Shown here: one piece after another, positions 34,432 to 43,960 of the stretch | How the letters are laid out: every line of letters begins with the position of its first letter | How positions within the stretch are numbered: position 1 is the stretch's first letter | Assembly: GCA_014238425.1 (NCBI GenBank) | Contig: JABABD010000037.1 | Span: 26,809 to 90,808, forward strand | Direction: 5' to 3' | DNA length: 64,000 nucleotides | Origin: Flavobacteriaceae bacterium | Lineage (GTDB): Bacteria > Bacteroidota > Bacteroidia > Flavobacteriales > Flavobacteriaceae | Translations under genes and position numbers: made by a program | Notes under the pieces: model-generated | The model's input: the letters and a program-made list of their open reading frames with translations, nothing else | What the model was told of the DNA's origin: nothing | The model's database searches: none

Positions 34432-35256
34432 TCAATTAGTAACTCTAGTAACCTGATATTTACTTCCATCAAGTGCAGCACTCCATGAGGTTGATCCATG
34501 GCCAGTTGGAAATACAAACCAAAATCCATAAGAAGTTGTTAATGTCAATATCGCACTACCTCCTAAATCCGAATTACTTTCAGGACGTAATTTTAAAACT
34601 ATATTAAAATAGCCTCCTAAAGCAGAATACTCTAAATAAACACTGGACTGTGCTAGTATAAAAGGCCCGCTATAGTCCAAAGTTCCTTGCCTGCCTTCGA
34701 ATTTTGGGATTTGAATATAATGTTCATCTCCTCCATGAATATTTGGATTGTTGTAATACGTTTTAGCATGAAGTGATAACCCAGTAGGCTCTGGTGCGAA
34801 TTTTGCTTTTAAATTAGAATTTGGTTTAGAGCGATCAGTAATTTCTTTACTGGATGTAACTGTTATAAATAGTGTTACACCCTCATCGCTAGTACTGTTT
34901 GCATTTAATTTCGTTATCTCGAATTCTCCTTGAACACCTTTTTCTTCATTTATTTGATCTGCATTAAGGAAAGTACTTTTATCAACCAAATAATACTGGA
35001 AGGAAGTTTCAATATGTTTTGCATCTCTAGTTGTTTCAATTCTACATGAAGTTTGCTTATCTTCTAGAGTCATTAAGGCACCTTTTCCGATGCCTTCAAA
35101 AACATGAGCCTTTTTGTCTATTGTCACAGTCACTTTCTGGTAATTGTTTGAATTACAAACACATGTAATATGTCCTAAATAATTATTAGGTATAGTGGTT
35201 TGAATAGTATTTCTATTTGTACTGAATGAGTTGGATTTACTATGATTCATACACAT
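34432..35256 (-). CDS. Protein of unknown function
   Basis: The 274-residue protein has no signal peptide or membrane segment. It is Ser/Thr/Asn-rich and beta-rich. A first half (about 25-145) includes VTVTIDKKAHVFEGIGKGAL and a second half (about 155-274) includes FEGRQGTLDYSGPFILAQSS and ends GSTSWSAALDGSKYQVTRV. It could be a bacterial lectin- or cytolysin-like beta fold, but I recognise no family. It is monocistronic, and its promoter region contains a triple GGG-centred iteron like the one upstream of the TIR-TonB gene, which is the only hint of its context. Two in-frame ATGs lie within the first three codons. Confidence 0.7.
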   Translation of the reverse strand: MCMNHSKSNSFSTNRNTIQTTIPNNYLGHITCVCNSNNYQKVTVTIDKKAHVFEGIGKGALMTLEDKQTSCRIETTRDAKHIETSFQYYLVDKSTFLNADQINEEKGVQGEFEITKLNANSTSDEGVTLFITVTSSKEITDRSKPNSNLKAKFAPEPTGLSLHAKTYYNNPNIHGGDEHYIQIPKFEGRQGTLDYSGPFILAQSSVYLEYSALGGYFNIVLKLRPESNSDLGGSAILTLTTSYGFWFVFPTGHGSTSWSAALDGSKYQVTRVTN

Positions 35257-35315
35257 TGATTTTGTTGTTTGTACTTATTATCTAAAATTAGAAAACAAAA
35301 TCAATAAGCATAACA

Positions 35316-35392
35316 GTGATTTTCCCTTTTTTTTAAGAGGATTTTTCCCTTTTTTTAAGAGGGTTTCCCCTTTTTTCTTAAGAGGGTTCTCC
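35316..35392 (-). promoter_or_regulatory. Iteron array upstream of the unknown gene at 34432
   Basis: Read on the minus strand, CTCTTAAAAAAAAGGGAAAA-type units occur three times with a fourth partial unit. Their CCC blocks on the + strand start at 35324, 35347 and about 35367, spacings of 23 and 20-21 bp. Same core (A-run then GGG then A) and same orientation relative to the gene as the array at 27946-28006. Confidence 0.55.
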
Positions 35393-35395
35393 ATA

Positions 35396-35461
35396 AATCC
35401 CACATACATTGTGCTTCCCTCCTAACTGTCGGTTCGGGCAAAAAGTTGTTCCATTACTTTT
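35396..35461 (+). repeat. 5' fragment of the interspersed repeat
   Basis: ATCCCACATACATTGTGC, TTCCCTCCTAAC and CAAAAAGTTGTTCCATTACT match the first three blocks of the family. The convergent end of the LytTR gene at 35476 follows directly. Confidence 0.6.
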
Positions 35462-35475
35462 TTAAAGAAGTTGCC

Positions 35476-36174
35476 TTATATCTTACCTAAAACAGCTTTT
35501 CTATATGATTTTCCAATGGGAAGTTTAATGTCATTCTGCAATACAATCTGGTTACCGTCAATCAACTTGAGTTGGCTGAAATTAATTACAAAAGATTTAT
35601 GTATGCGTAGAAATGTATCGGGGAGTTTTGCTAGGAAATCCGTTAACGATTGAGGGGTCAGGATCATTTTGCCTGTGTAGATCTTGATATAGTTGCCATA
35701 GGCTTCGATATGTGATATGTCATCCAAATTAATTTTGACGATTTTCTTATCGCTCTTTACGAATAGCGCGTTTACCGAAGGTTCTTTTGATAGTGTTATG
35801 GGTGCCTTCAAATCTTCTGTTTTGTGCTGTACTTTCATTACGGCTTGCAGAAAACGTTCTAATGAAAAGGGCTTTAATAAATAATCGGTTACAGAGAGTT
35901 CAAAGCCTTCTACAGCATATTCTGGATACGCTGTTGTAATAATAACGTTTGGTTTTTGCTGCAGTGTTTTTAATAGGCTTATACCAGATAGTTTAGGCAT
36001 ATTAATATCTAAAAATAAAATATCAACCGTTTGTTCTTGTAAAATAGCCATCACTTCAAATGCATTCTTACAAGACGCAATCAATTCCAAATTTGGAATT
36101 TCTTTGATATAGTTTTCCAAAATCTGACGTGCAATAGGCTCGTCGTCTACTATGATGCATTGTAATGATTTCAT
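35476..36174 (-). CDS. LytTR family response regulator
   Basis: The 232-residue protein has a receiver with acidic pair DDE (10-12), phospho-acceptor D56 in DILFLDINMPKLSG, TTAYPEYAVEG and the K of YLLKPFSLERFL. The LytTR domain from about 132 has IEAYGNYIKIY and FLRIHKSFVINFSQL. It is the last gene of the LytS / S41 peptidase / LytTR operon. Likely target: the divergent small protein and ABC exporter genes at 38407-41229. Confidence 0.93.
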   Translation of the reverse strand: MKSLQCIIVDDEPIARQILENYIKEIPNLELIASCKNAFEVMAILQEQTVDILFLDINMPKLSGISLLKTLQQKPNVIITTAYPEYAVEGFELSVTDYLLKPFSLERFLQAVMKVQHKTEDLKAPITLSKEPSVNALFVKSDKKIVKINLDDISHIEAYGNYIKIYTGKMILTPQSLTDFLAKLPDTFLRIHKSFVINFSQLKLIDGNQIVLQNDIKLPIGKSYRKAVLGKI

Positions 36175-36191
36175 CTATATTGTATTAATCA

Positions 36192-37193
36192 CTATTCGTT
36201 TAACCATGATTTGGCGCTTTGAATTTGAATATCATCTTTCAAATCTATACCATGTTGAAATTCGCTATGTTCATCTACTCCAACGTTCTCTTTATATACA
36301 ATTTTATTTCTATCTAAAAATACGTCTAGAGAAATAACTAAAGCCAGGTCGTCGGTTACTACATCATAACCATTTCCGGTTGTATAACCAGCTGTTGCTT
36401 CGCCTATAAACCTAGTGTTATTGCGACCTTTAAATGCTATGGCGACCAATTCGCCAGAACTAATAGTATATCTACTTAACAGAACAGCGACTTTCTCGTT
36501 AGCATCTATTTTTGGTAAGTTATCCATTTCGCAAACCAATCTACCAAAATTAGAAAATTGCCCGTTCTCAATTATAAATTCTCTTATCTCGTTGCGATTA
36601 TTTATTGCGCCTGCTATAAAACCTTCTCCAACTAAAGGTGCTAATCCAGATAGCATAGGCGCCATATTTCCGCCTCCATTAAATCGTAAATCCACAATCC
36701 ATTTATCCACACCTTTGGCTTCAAGATCTTTTAGACCATCTCGAATAAAATCTGCTTGTTCTTTTACATTTCCTCTTCCAATACCTACAATTTTTAAATA
36801 GCCAATATCATTATCTAACAATTGATAAGAAAATTTACTAGTCACATCATTAATCACCGTGTTAACAAATTCTGAATCTCGAGAATCGTTGCTTTTAACT
36901 TCTCCTCTATAACTTACAATAATAGACCCATCTTTAGGTGACCTAATTGCAGCATGCTTATCACCTAAACTGTTTATTAAGTATTGTAAGCCTTCTTTTA
37001 ACTCGTCTGCAGTTTCTTTCTCTCCTGTGAGTTCAATAAATTTTGTATTCACTTTTTCCCAATCAATGTGTTCAGAATACAATGATGTCTCTTTTGCTTT
37101 TAAAACAATAGGATGAAACACAGTTGGCTTATTCTGCCCTTTACAAGAATTAAATAAAAACAGTAGTACTAAAATTTGTATGACATTTTTCAT
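36192..37193 (-). CDS. S41 family (C-terminal processing type) peptidase, lipoprotein
   Basis: The ATG at 37193 gives MKNVIQILVLLFLFNSCKGQ, a lipoprotein signal with Cys at the lipobox. The frame also allows ATG 37217, which overlaps the kinase gene by 8 bp. The catalytic core has KWIVDLRFNGGGNMAPMLSG, the nucleophile Ser in RYTISSGELVAIAF and FIGEATAGYTTGN. No PDZ domain is seen, as in tail-specific-like short S41 members. It is placed between the sensor kinase and its LytTR regulator, so it may process an envelope protein connected to that signal. Confidence 0.88.
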   Translation of the reverse strand: MKNVIQILVLLFLFNSCKGQNKPTVFHPIVLKAKETSLYSEHIDWEKVNTKFIELTGEKETADELKEGLQYLINSLGDKHAAIRSPKDGSIIVSYRGEVKSNDSRDSEFVNTVINDVTSKFSYQLLDNDIGYLKIVGIGRGNVKEQADFIRDGLKDLEAKGVDKWIVDLRFNGGGNMAPMLSGLAPLVGEGFIAGAINNRNEIREFIIENGQFSNFGRLVCEMDNLPKIDANEKVAVLLSRYTISSGELVAIAFKGRNNTRFIGEATAGYTTGNGYDVVTDDLALVISLDVFLDRNKIVYKENVGVDEHSEFQHGIDLKDDIQIQSAKSWLNE

Positions 37194-37209
37194 AAACATA
37201 AATTTTGAT

Positions 37210-38193
37210 TTACACATGTAACGCTAGGGTTAACAAAACCCTATATTCATTAGCAGAATTATTAATAGTCAACTGATGCTTTTCTGGATACATTATAGCC
37301 AATCGCTTTTTTACATTTTGTAAGCCTATTCCACTTTTACCTTTTTCTATATTATCTAGATTTAAACCTGTAGTGTCAATGGTGTTATCACATTTAAAAA
37401 TGAGCTTATTGTTTTCTTCATGTAATGATACGATTACCTTACTTTTTTTATCTTTTGAAACACTTAAATGTTTAAAGGCATTTTCAACAAAAACTAATAA
37501 TAACATAGGTGCTATTTTTTTTGACGACAGGTCTCCAGAGATTTCAAATTGAATGTCTATAGTATCTTCAAGCCTTATTTTTTCTAAAGACATATAATTT
37601 TCTAAGTAGGTAATCTCTTTTTCTAGCGGAACATAAGTTTCTTTGGTTTCATATAAGCTATAGCGCAATAAATCAGACAATTTCAACATTAAATTTGGTA
37701 ATTTATCAGATTTCACAACTGATAATCCATAGAGATTATTCAAGGTATTGAACAAGAAATGTGGGTTGAGTTGTGCTTTCAATAATTTTAATTCGGCATC
37801 TTTTTCCTGTTGTCTTCGCGTAAAACTATCACCTGCTACTTTCAAAGCAGAACTTACAAACAACACCAACACCAAAATGCCAATCATATTGTAAACCATT
37901 CGCCATTCAAAATGATCTAAAGCGTCACTTAAAAAGTATAAACCTACACATGTAAATACTGCAATATTCAACACAAACAAAAACAAACCAAGCCACTTAC
38001 GATTTGTAAAAAACAATGGCAATATTTTTAAGTTGTGAATATACACTGGTACAGCAAGAAAAATGACCCCTAAAAAAGCAGATAACACAACATTATCAGA
38101 TCGAATTGAAACCATACCTATCAAAAAAATGAAAATCCAAACAACAATGTTCTGTACTACTTTATTATCTATCAGGTGATCTAATTTCGACAT
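37210..38193 (-). CDS. LytS-type sensor histidine kinase
   Basis: The 327-residue protein has four membrane helices in about 12-125, linker QQEKDAELKLLKAQLNPHF with the phospho-accepting His in NPHFLFNTLNNLYGLS, N-box LLVFVENAFKHLS, and G-box GKSGIGLQNVKKRLAIMYPE. It is the first gene of a three-gene operon with the S41 protease and LytTR regulator, and is divergent from the ABC exporter operon at 38407. Confidence 0.93.
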   Translation of the reverse strand: MSKLDHLIDNKVVQNIVVWIFIFLIGMVSIRSDNVVLSAFLGVIFLAVPVYIHNLKILPLFFTNRKWLGLFLFVLNIAVFTCVGLYFLSDALDHFEWRMVYNMIGILVLVLFVSSALKVAGDSFTRRQQEKDAELKLLKAQLNPHFLFNTLNNLYGLSVVKSDKLPNLMLKLSDLLRYSLYETKETYVPLEKEITYLENYMSLEKIRLEDTIDIQFEISGDLSSKKIAPMLLLVFVENAFKHLSVSKDKKSKVIVSLHEENNKLIFKCDNTIDTTGLNLDNIEKGKSGIGLQNVKKRLAIMYPEKHQLTINNSANEYRVLLTLALHV

Positions 38194-38310
38194 TCTATTA
38201 GTTTTAATCTACTCAAAAATAGCACATCGTCTTCTCATTGCTGTTTTTTAATGATGAAAGATACTTTTTCCTATTTGAACGCGCTTTTTTTTCTGATAAG
38301 TCTCCTTTTC

Positions 38311-38332
38311 TATCTATATCACTTTATAGATA
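38311..38332. promoter_or_regulatory. Inverted repeat in the divergent kinase/exporter promoter region
   Basis: TATCTATA (38311-38318), 6-base spacer, TATAGATA (38325-38332), a perfect 8-bp inverted repeat in the 213-bp gap between the LytS gene (starts 38193) and the exporter operon (38407). Candidate operator; AT-rich content makes chance occurrence possible. Confidence 0.4.
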
Positions 38333-38406
38333 CCATTCATCATTCTTTTTTTTAGGTATTGAAGAATTGCTAGAGTTTTGAGGTATAAATCATAAAATAT
38401 ATAATC

Positions 38407-38808
38407 ATGAAAAATTTAATTCAATTTACAACAGTACTTTTTTTATTAATTCAAACTATTGGGTATAGTCAAGAACAAAACACAGAAACCATGTCCAAAA
38501 AACTAGATACTATTTCAAAAGTGCAAAACATTCAAACAGAAATTGACACGGAAAAATTCAAAAGTTTTATCGGAACATATTTACTAGTAGAAGCCGATTT
38601 TGAGTTAGAAATTGTACAAGAAAACAGCAAGATGTATATCGTTAGTCCATTTTCTAAAGACATTCTAGTTCAAAAAAATGAAACGACCTTACGCGAACCT
38701 ACAAGAGGCGTTGACCTAGAACTTATTAAGGATGATGAAAACGCATTAAAATTCACTCAAAATGGATATGAAACAACTATAACAAGAGTGAATTCTAAAA
38801 CAGACTAA
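38407..38808 (+). CDS. Small exported protein ahead of an ABC exporter
   Basis: The 133-residue protein has a signal peptide at 1-21 (ending TIGYSQ). The remaining about 110 residues include FKSFIGTYLLVEADFELEIV, YIVSPFSKDILVQK and LKFTQNGYETTITRV, which resembles the small beta-barrel DUF3471-like tail domain found behind some serine hydrolases; this is a weak resemblance. It precedes the ABC ATPase gene by 8 bp, so it is probably a periplasmic accessory to that exporter or a target of the neighbouring LytS/LytTR system. Confidence 0.72.
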   Translation: MKNLIQFTTVLFLLIQTIGYSQEQNTETMSKKLDTISKVQNIQTEIDTEKFKSFIGTYLLVEADFELEIVQENSKMYIVSPFSKDILVQKNETTLREPTRGVDLELIKDDENALKFTQNGYETTITRVNSKTD

Positions 38809-38816
38809 TAAAAATT

Positions 38817-39680
38817 ATGACACTAGAAATTCAAAACGTTTCGAAACTATATAATAGAAACAAGTACGGGTTAAAGGATTTTTCACTTCGTATTGACAAA
38901 GGAATCCTTGGGTTACTTGGCCCAAATGGAGCTGGAAAATCCACCTTACTAAAGATGATAGCAACCGTTAGTAAACCTACAGAAGGTATTATTTCTTTAA
39001 ACAAAAATAATATTGTAAAAGATGCCAATTATATGCGAAAACAATTAGGATTTTTACCACAGGATTTTGGCGTGTATCCAAACTTAAATACCTACGAATT
39101 TTTAGAATATATGGCAGCCATGAAAGGTGTTGGAGGTGCAAACTTAAAACCAAGAATTAAGCAATTATTAGAAGGCTTAAATTTAATGGAAGTGGCTAAA
39201 AAACCAATTGGTAGTTATTCTGGAGGAATGAAACAACGTGTAGGTATTGCACAAGTTTTATTGAACAATCCTAAAATTATAATTTTTGATGAACCAACGG
39301 TAGGTCTAGATCCAGAAGAACGTGTACGTTTTAGAAATCTCATTTCTGATTTAGCAAACGATTGCATTGTGATTCTCTCTTCTCATATTGTTTCAGACAT
39401 TGATACTATTGCAGATAAGGTTGTGATTATGAAAAACGGAACGTTAATTACTCACGGAAGTCAAGATGATATTATTAAAAATGTAACTAACACAGTGTTT
39501 GAGACCACGATAAAAAATGAAGAGCTTGCTAATTTTAAAGCACAGCATATTGTGGTAAGTACGACTAGAAAAGATGGTCATATGATGGTTCGGTATATTA
39601 CTGAAAACCCATTAGAAAACGCAACAGAAATGGAGGCTAGTTTAGAAGACGCCTATTTATACTTGACTAAGACTAATTAA
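38817..39680 (+). CDS. ABC transporter ATP-binding protein
   Basis: The 287-residue protein has Walker A GPNGAGKST (36-44), Q-loop LPQDFGVYPNLNTYEF, signature SYSGGMKQR, Walker B IIIFDEP, D-loop GLDPEER and H-loop SSHIVSD. It pairs with the 515-residue permease encoded 1 bp downstream. The substrate is unknown; regulation by the adjacent divergent LytS/LytTR operon is likely. Confidence 0.93.
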   Translation: MTLEIQNVSKLYNRNKYGLKDFSLRIDKGILGLLGPNGAGKSTLLKMIATVSKPTEGIISLNKNNIVKDANYMRKQLGFLPQDFGVYPNLNTYEFLEYMAAMKGVGGANLKPRIKQLLEGLNLMEVAKKPIGSYSGGMKQRVGIAQVLLNNPKIIIFDEPTVGLDPEERVRFRNLISDLANDCIVILSSHIVSDIDTIADKVVIMKNGTLITHGSQDDIIKNVTNTVFETTIKNEELANFKAQHIVVSTTRKDGHMMVRYITENPLENATEMEASLEDAYLYLTKTN

Positions 39681-39681
39681 C

Positions 39682-41229
39682 ATGACACCTTTTTTAATCA
39701 TTATAAAATCAGATTACTTACAACGCACAAGAAGCTATGCTTTTTTAATAACACTTTGCGCCAGTTTAGCCATTGCCTATACCTTTGTGCCAGAACCTAA
39801 TGCAAATTATTCAACCATTAGAATTGCAGATTATGTCGGCTATTACAATTCGGCTTGGTTTGGATATGTCACCTCCATTATGACGAGTATTTTTTTATCT
39901 CTTATTGGGTTCTATCTAATAAACAGTGGTATTAAAAAAGATATTGAAACAAAAGTTGGTCACATAATCGCCTCCACTCCTATTTCAAATTTTAAGTATT
40001 TGTTATCTAAAGTTTTGAGCAATTTTATGCTATTATTGACCATTGTTTTAATGGTTTTTATAATGAGCATCGTTCTTTTTGTTTCATATAACGACGGCTT
40101 TTCCTTTGAGCTATTTCAATTTATAAAACCCTATATACTTATTACAATTCCGGCTATGTTTTTCATTTCTATGTTAGCTGTTGTTTTTGAAGTGTTCTTC
40201 GGAAAGTATTCTGTAATACAAAATGTAGGCTTCTTTTTTTTATTTTCCACTCTTATGGTATTTACACCAAAAACTGAGTCCCAGTTTTCTTTGGACATAT
40301 TTGGAAGCAAAATAGTCATGCATCAATTAGAAGAAACTGTAAGAGGCATTACTAATTCTGATACCATATCAGATTTATCAATAGGTTACGTTCTTGGTAG
40401 TGAGAAAAAAGTAAAAAAGTTTGAATTCAATGGCATTGATTTCCCTACGTCATTTATCATTAGTCGTTTCATATGGATTCTATTTAGTATCATGATCATC
40501 GCAATTATCTCGGTTTTATTTCATCGCTTCGATAGAAAAGAACGTATGTCTATAAAGAAGTTGGTTACTACAACTAAAAAGCAACACATTGTTAAAGACC
40601 TGTTATTATCAAGTTTACCTAAACCTCAAATCAACTATAGTATGTTTCCATTATTGAAAACAGAATTCTTGCTACTATTTCGAAAAGGCAAAAAATGGCT
40701 ATGGATTATTAATCTTATTGGAATGGTATTATTAGTTATACTTCCAATAAAAATGTCTCATCAAATGGTCTTACCTATTCTTTGGTTTTTACAGGTAAGC
40801 AGATTGTCTGATTTAGCGACTAAAGAAACAACTAATAACGTACATTATTTTGCATTCACTTCTTTTAAACCAATTGGCAGGGTATTAGTTTCTCAGGTAC
40901 TTGCAGGTGTTGTTTTGATGTTGTTATTAGCTTCTCCTTTACTAATTAGATTAGGATTATCACTAAGTTTTTCAGGAGTTCTTGCTCTTATTTTTGGTGC
41001 GATTTTTATAGTAATGTTTGCTGTGCTATTGGGCATCCTATCCAATGGAAAAAAACTATTTGAAGTACTCTTTTTTATGATTGCATATGCAAACATCAAC
41101 GGTATTGTATTTGTTGATTATTTTGGAGGGTTTGAGCACCCAAAATTCTATTTAATACAACTCGCTGTTTTTACTATCGTTATAGGAAGTGTTGGCATTT
41201 TGATAAGGAAATGGCAATTAAATAAATGA
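39682..41229 (+). CDS. ABC-2 type exporter permease
   Basis: The 515-residue protein has about twelve hydrophobic segments in two blocks (about 18-290 and 350-510) joined by a basic cytoplasmic linker (RFDRKERMSIKKLVTTTKKQ). The first block has SGIKKDIETKVGHIIASTPI, the coupling-helix region of ABC-2 permeases. It probably functions with the ATPase just upstream. The short gap 41230-41324 before the convergent gene holds no clear terminator. Confidence 0.88.
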   Translation: MTPFLIIIKSDYLQRTRSYAFLITLCASLAIAYTFVPEPNANYSTIRIADYVGYYNSAWFGYVTSIMTSIFLSLIGFYLINSGIKKDIETKVGHIIASTPISNFKYLLSKVLSNFMLLLTIVLMVFIMSIVLFVSYNDGFSFELFQFIKPYILITIPAMFFISMLAVVFEVFFGKYSVIQNVGFFFLFSTLMVFTPKTESQFSLDIFGSKIVMHQLEETVRGITNSDTISDLSIGYVLGSEKKVKKFEFNGIDFPTSFIISRFIWILFSIMIIAIISVLFHRFDRKERMSIKKLVTTTKKQHIVKDLLLSSLPKPQINYSMFPLLKTEFLLLFRKGKKWLWIINLIGMVLLVILPIKMSHQMVLPILWFLQVSRLSDLATKETTNNVHYFAFTSFKPIGRVLVSQVLAGVVLMLLLASPLLIRLGLSLSFSGVLALIFGAIFIVMFAVLLGILSNGKKLFEVLFFMIAYANINGIVFVDYFGGFEHPKFYLIQLAVFTIVIGSVGILIRKWQLNK

Positions 41230-41324
41230 TGTTAATATTTCCATTCCCTACACATACCAATAAAATTTCAAATATGAGATTGAAAAGAATAAGGCATATA
41301 AGACAAGAACTGGCTTCATTTATT

Positions 41325-42437
41325 TTAGTTTTTGGGTTTCAATATTTTAATACCATCTTCGTTATTAAAGCGTCCAGTAATAAGCCATCCCCCAAAATCT
41401 TCGGACACAGCCATTGAAAGTTCATTCTTGCCCTTTTTTAAGTTGAGATAAACAGCATCAAATAACCCAACGGTACCTAGATATCGATAATCGCGAGAAC
41501 GCCATTTATTTGTGCCTTTATAAATGGGCGTTCCATTTAAAATGACAACTACCCTATCGCTATAACCAAATTCAAACAGCTTCATTTGATTTTTATCAGA
41601 ATGGACAACTATTTTAGTTAAGACAGTATTTCCAGGAGAACCATCACGCAAGAGAATTTTTCTAGAAATGTTTGCTGCTATGCCTTCTTCTATTTGTATT
41701 TCACCTTTCCATTCTCTATTTTTTATTATGCTATTAATGTTTTTAGGGTTATTTAAAAGCTTTTCTTCGAACATATCTGATACTTCCCATTCTTTCACCA
41801 AACCTTTAATGGGTTTACGTTTACCAGGATTAAAGTCAATAAGATTTTTAGAGGTCTTGTCTATTTTAATATTTGCTATATGGAAAGCCTTGAAGTTACC
41901 GCCTCTAAATATAATTTCACCTTCCTTATTCGGTAGGAATAAATTCCAAGAAATATTTGGCTTTTCTGAATGGTCCAAAAATACTTGTGCTTTATTCCCA
42001 TTCACTACTAATTTTACATGCGTCCAATCGTTAAAATTATAAGTGTAAGGAAAAGAATACTTTGTACCAAAATATAATTGCCAAGGTGTTATACCTTTAA
42101 TGGCTGGAGCTGCTTGATTTGAATCCGGTTTTCCAGATAAGTGAGGACGCATAAACCATTGCTCGCCGTCAGATTCATTAGCTCTAAAAAATACACCAGG
42201 AAATGCTTGCGTTTCCTTTAAATAAACATCAAACTCGATAGTTCCATTTAAAAATGTTGAATCTTTTAATGTCATATATCCGGCTTGAAGATAAATTGCG
42301 TCCTCGCCTTTATAATTTTCTAGAACATAAGACTTAGCGGTTATCTCCCAATGTGTGGTGTCTATTGGAATTAAATTTTGAGAAATAACGACATTAGTGA
42401 AGAAGATGAACAGAATATTAAAGATAATTTTTCGCAT
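41325..42437 (-). CDS. Exported ConA-like (DUF1080/LamG-type) protein
   Basis: ATG 42437 gives MRKIIFNILFIFFTNVVISQ, a signal peptide; the longer frame to 42470 adds charged residues ahead of it. The central domain is a jelly roll: FLNGTIEFDVYLKETQAFPG, VFFRANESDGEQWFMRP, WTHVKLVVNGNKAQVFLDHS. A second beta domain covers about 215-370 (LTKIVVHSDKNQMKLFEFGY..., LSMAVSEDFGGWLITGRF), with galactose-binding-like layout. It probably binds or cleaves a surface polysaccharide. It is divergent from the membrane-anchored protein at 42572, whose C-terminus is also ConA-like. Confidence 0.78.
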   Translation of the reverse strand: MRKIIFNILFIFFTNVVISQNLIPIDTTHWEITAKSYVLENYKGEDAIYLQAGYMTLKDSTFLNGTIEFDVYLKETQAFPGVFFRANESDGEQWFMRPHLSGKPDSNQAAPAIKGITPWQLYFGTKYSFPYTYNFNDWTHVKLVVNGNKAQVFLDHSEKPNISWNLFLPNKEGEIIFRGGNFKAFHIANIKIDKTSKNLIDFNPGKRKPIKGLVKEWEVSDMFEEKLLNNPKNINSIIKNREWKGEIQIEEGIAANISRKILLRDGSPGNTVLTKIVVHSDKNQMKLFEFGYSDRVVVILNGTPIYKGTNKWRSRDYRYLGTVGLFDAVYLNLKKGKNELSMAVSEDFGGWLITGRFNNEDGIKILKPKN

Positions 42438-42571
42438 TATAAATGTTTTTTTCAAATTTCTTAGATACATTTAAATACAACAGTTAATGTTTAGTTAAGT
42501 TTAAAACACAAGTTGATTCATGTTCATTCAAACTTGTTCAAGTCGCAAATTTTAATGAATTTTGGAATGAG

Positions 42572-43816
42572 ATGAATAAAAAACGAGAACAAATATTAAT
42601 TAATAAGTGTCTGCAAATTATAGAACGGAAGATGGGTTGGGGAGATACCAAAAATTGGCACAGTAAAGTTTTTGATGAATTAAGTGACGCTATACAGGCA
42701 GAGACAAGTGTCCTTTTAAGTTCAACAACCTTAAAGCGTGTTTGGGGTAAAGTAAATTATGACAGCTCACCAAGCATTAGTACTTTAAATGCACTATCTC
42801 AATTTGCAGGGTATATCAATTGGCGTGATTTTAAAAGCAAGATTAACGCTAAGCAAGAAAATTGGATTGATAAAAACATCAAGCCTAACCTTAGAATCAT
42901 AGTGCCTTCATCTGTATTATTAGCTATTATTTTCATATCTCTATTTTCTATTATTAGCATTAATGAGAAATATACTAATATTGATCCGACTAAAATCGAA
43001 TTTAGCTGCCATACAATTGTCGAAGGCATTCCAAACTCTGTTTTATTTGATTTTAACTTGAACACAATTACTTCTGATAGCATTTATATTCAGCAATTTT
43101 GGGATGAAACAAGAACAATTAAAATAAAACCTGAACAAAAACAAGCAACAGGAATTTATTACTATCCTGGTTATTTCAGGGCAAAACTACTTGTAGATGG
43201 AACTATTATTAAGGAAAATGATTTGTTTATAAAATCAAATGGTTGGTTAGCTACAATAGATTATACACCTATACCTAAATATATAAAACAAATAGAAGGA
43301 TTATCACTACCCGTTTCTAGCATAGAAGAAATTAAAGAAAGTGCGCAACCATTAACATCTACCTTTCATTATATAGATAATTTTAAAGAAGTTTCTGGAG
43401 ATAATTTTAAGTTAAGTACACGCATAAAAAATGTATATAATGATAAATGGGCCGTTTGTCAAAATACAACGATAATAATTGTAGGGACCAAAAGTGCGCT
43501 TATGATTCCATTTGCAATTTCCGGTTGTTCTTCTAACATGGGAATTATGATGAGTGATGTTTATTTGAGTGGAAAAGAACATGACTTATCGGCGTTAGCA
43601 ATAGATTTATCTAAAAATCCGAAACTAAAAATTGAAGTCGTTAATAAACGTCTGACTGTTTTTTTGAAAAATAGGGAACTCTTTTCAGGTACTTACAATA
43701 CTACTATTGGAAAAATTGTAGGGATTCGCTATAGGTTTCTTGGTGCTGGAGAAATCAATGAAGTTAAACTTTCTAATCTTTCTGAAAGTGAGATTATTAT
43801 TGATGAGAGTTTTTAA
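42572..43816 (+). CDS. Membrane-anchored protein: putative DNA-binding N-terminus, ConA-like C-terminus
   Basis: In the 414-residue protein residues 1-90 are helical and charged: INKCLQIIERKMGWGDTKNW, then LLSSTTLKRVWGKVNYDSSP and SISTLNALSQFAGYINWRDF, a pattern that looks like a helix-turn-helix. One membrane helix lies at about 107-127 (IIVPSSVLLAIIFISLFSII). The outer part includes a beta domain (about 135-220) and a C-terminal jelly-roll-like region (about 255-410). The layout suggests a one-component regulator that reads an envelope ligand, but this is inference. It is divergent from the secreted ConA-like gene at 41325, a likely target or ligand. Confidence 0.72.
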   Translation: MNKKREQILINKCLQIIERKMGWGDTKNWHSKVFDELSDAIQAETSVLLSSTTLKRVWGKVNYDSSPSISTLNALSQFAGYINWRDFKSKINAKQENWIDKNIKPNLRIIVPSSVLLAIIFISLFSIISINEKYTNIDPTKIEFSCHTIVEGIPNSVLFDFNLNTITSDSIYIQQFWDETRTIKIKPEQKQATGIYYYPGYFRAKLLVDGTIIKENDLFIKSNGWLATIDYTPIPKYIKQIEGLSLPVSSIEEIKESAQPLTSTFHYIDNFKEVSGDNFKLSTRIKNVYNDKWAVCQNTTIIIVGTKSALMIPFAISGCSSNMGIMMSDVYLSGKEHDLSALAIDLSKNPKLKIEVVNKRLTVFLKNRELFSGTYNTTIGKIVGIRYRFLGAGEINEVKLSNLSESEIIIDESF

Positions 43817-43864
43817 TAAATAATAGCAATTTTCAGAGAAACTGGGATAACCAAAAAATCAACG

Positions 43865-43960
43865 CATTTCACGCATTCTTGACGTTCTCAGCCCTGCTTT
43901 TACACAAGTAAAGAACTCTACAGTTTCACTCAGTATAAATATCAGGTGGTACATTATAAT
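43865..43960 (+). repeat. Degenerate copy of the interspersed repeat
   Basis: CATTTCACGCATTCTTGAC at the 5' end and CAGGTGGTACATTATAATTG at the 3' end frame a diverged middle. The tail element CTCCAGTGGGAG follows at 44023-44034. It starts about 50 bp after the stop codon at 43816. Confidence 0.45.
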
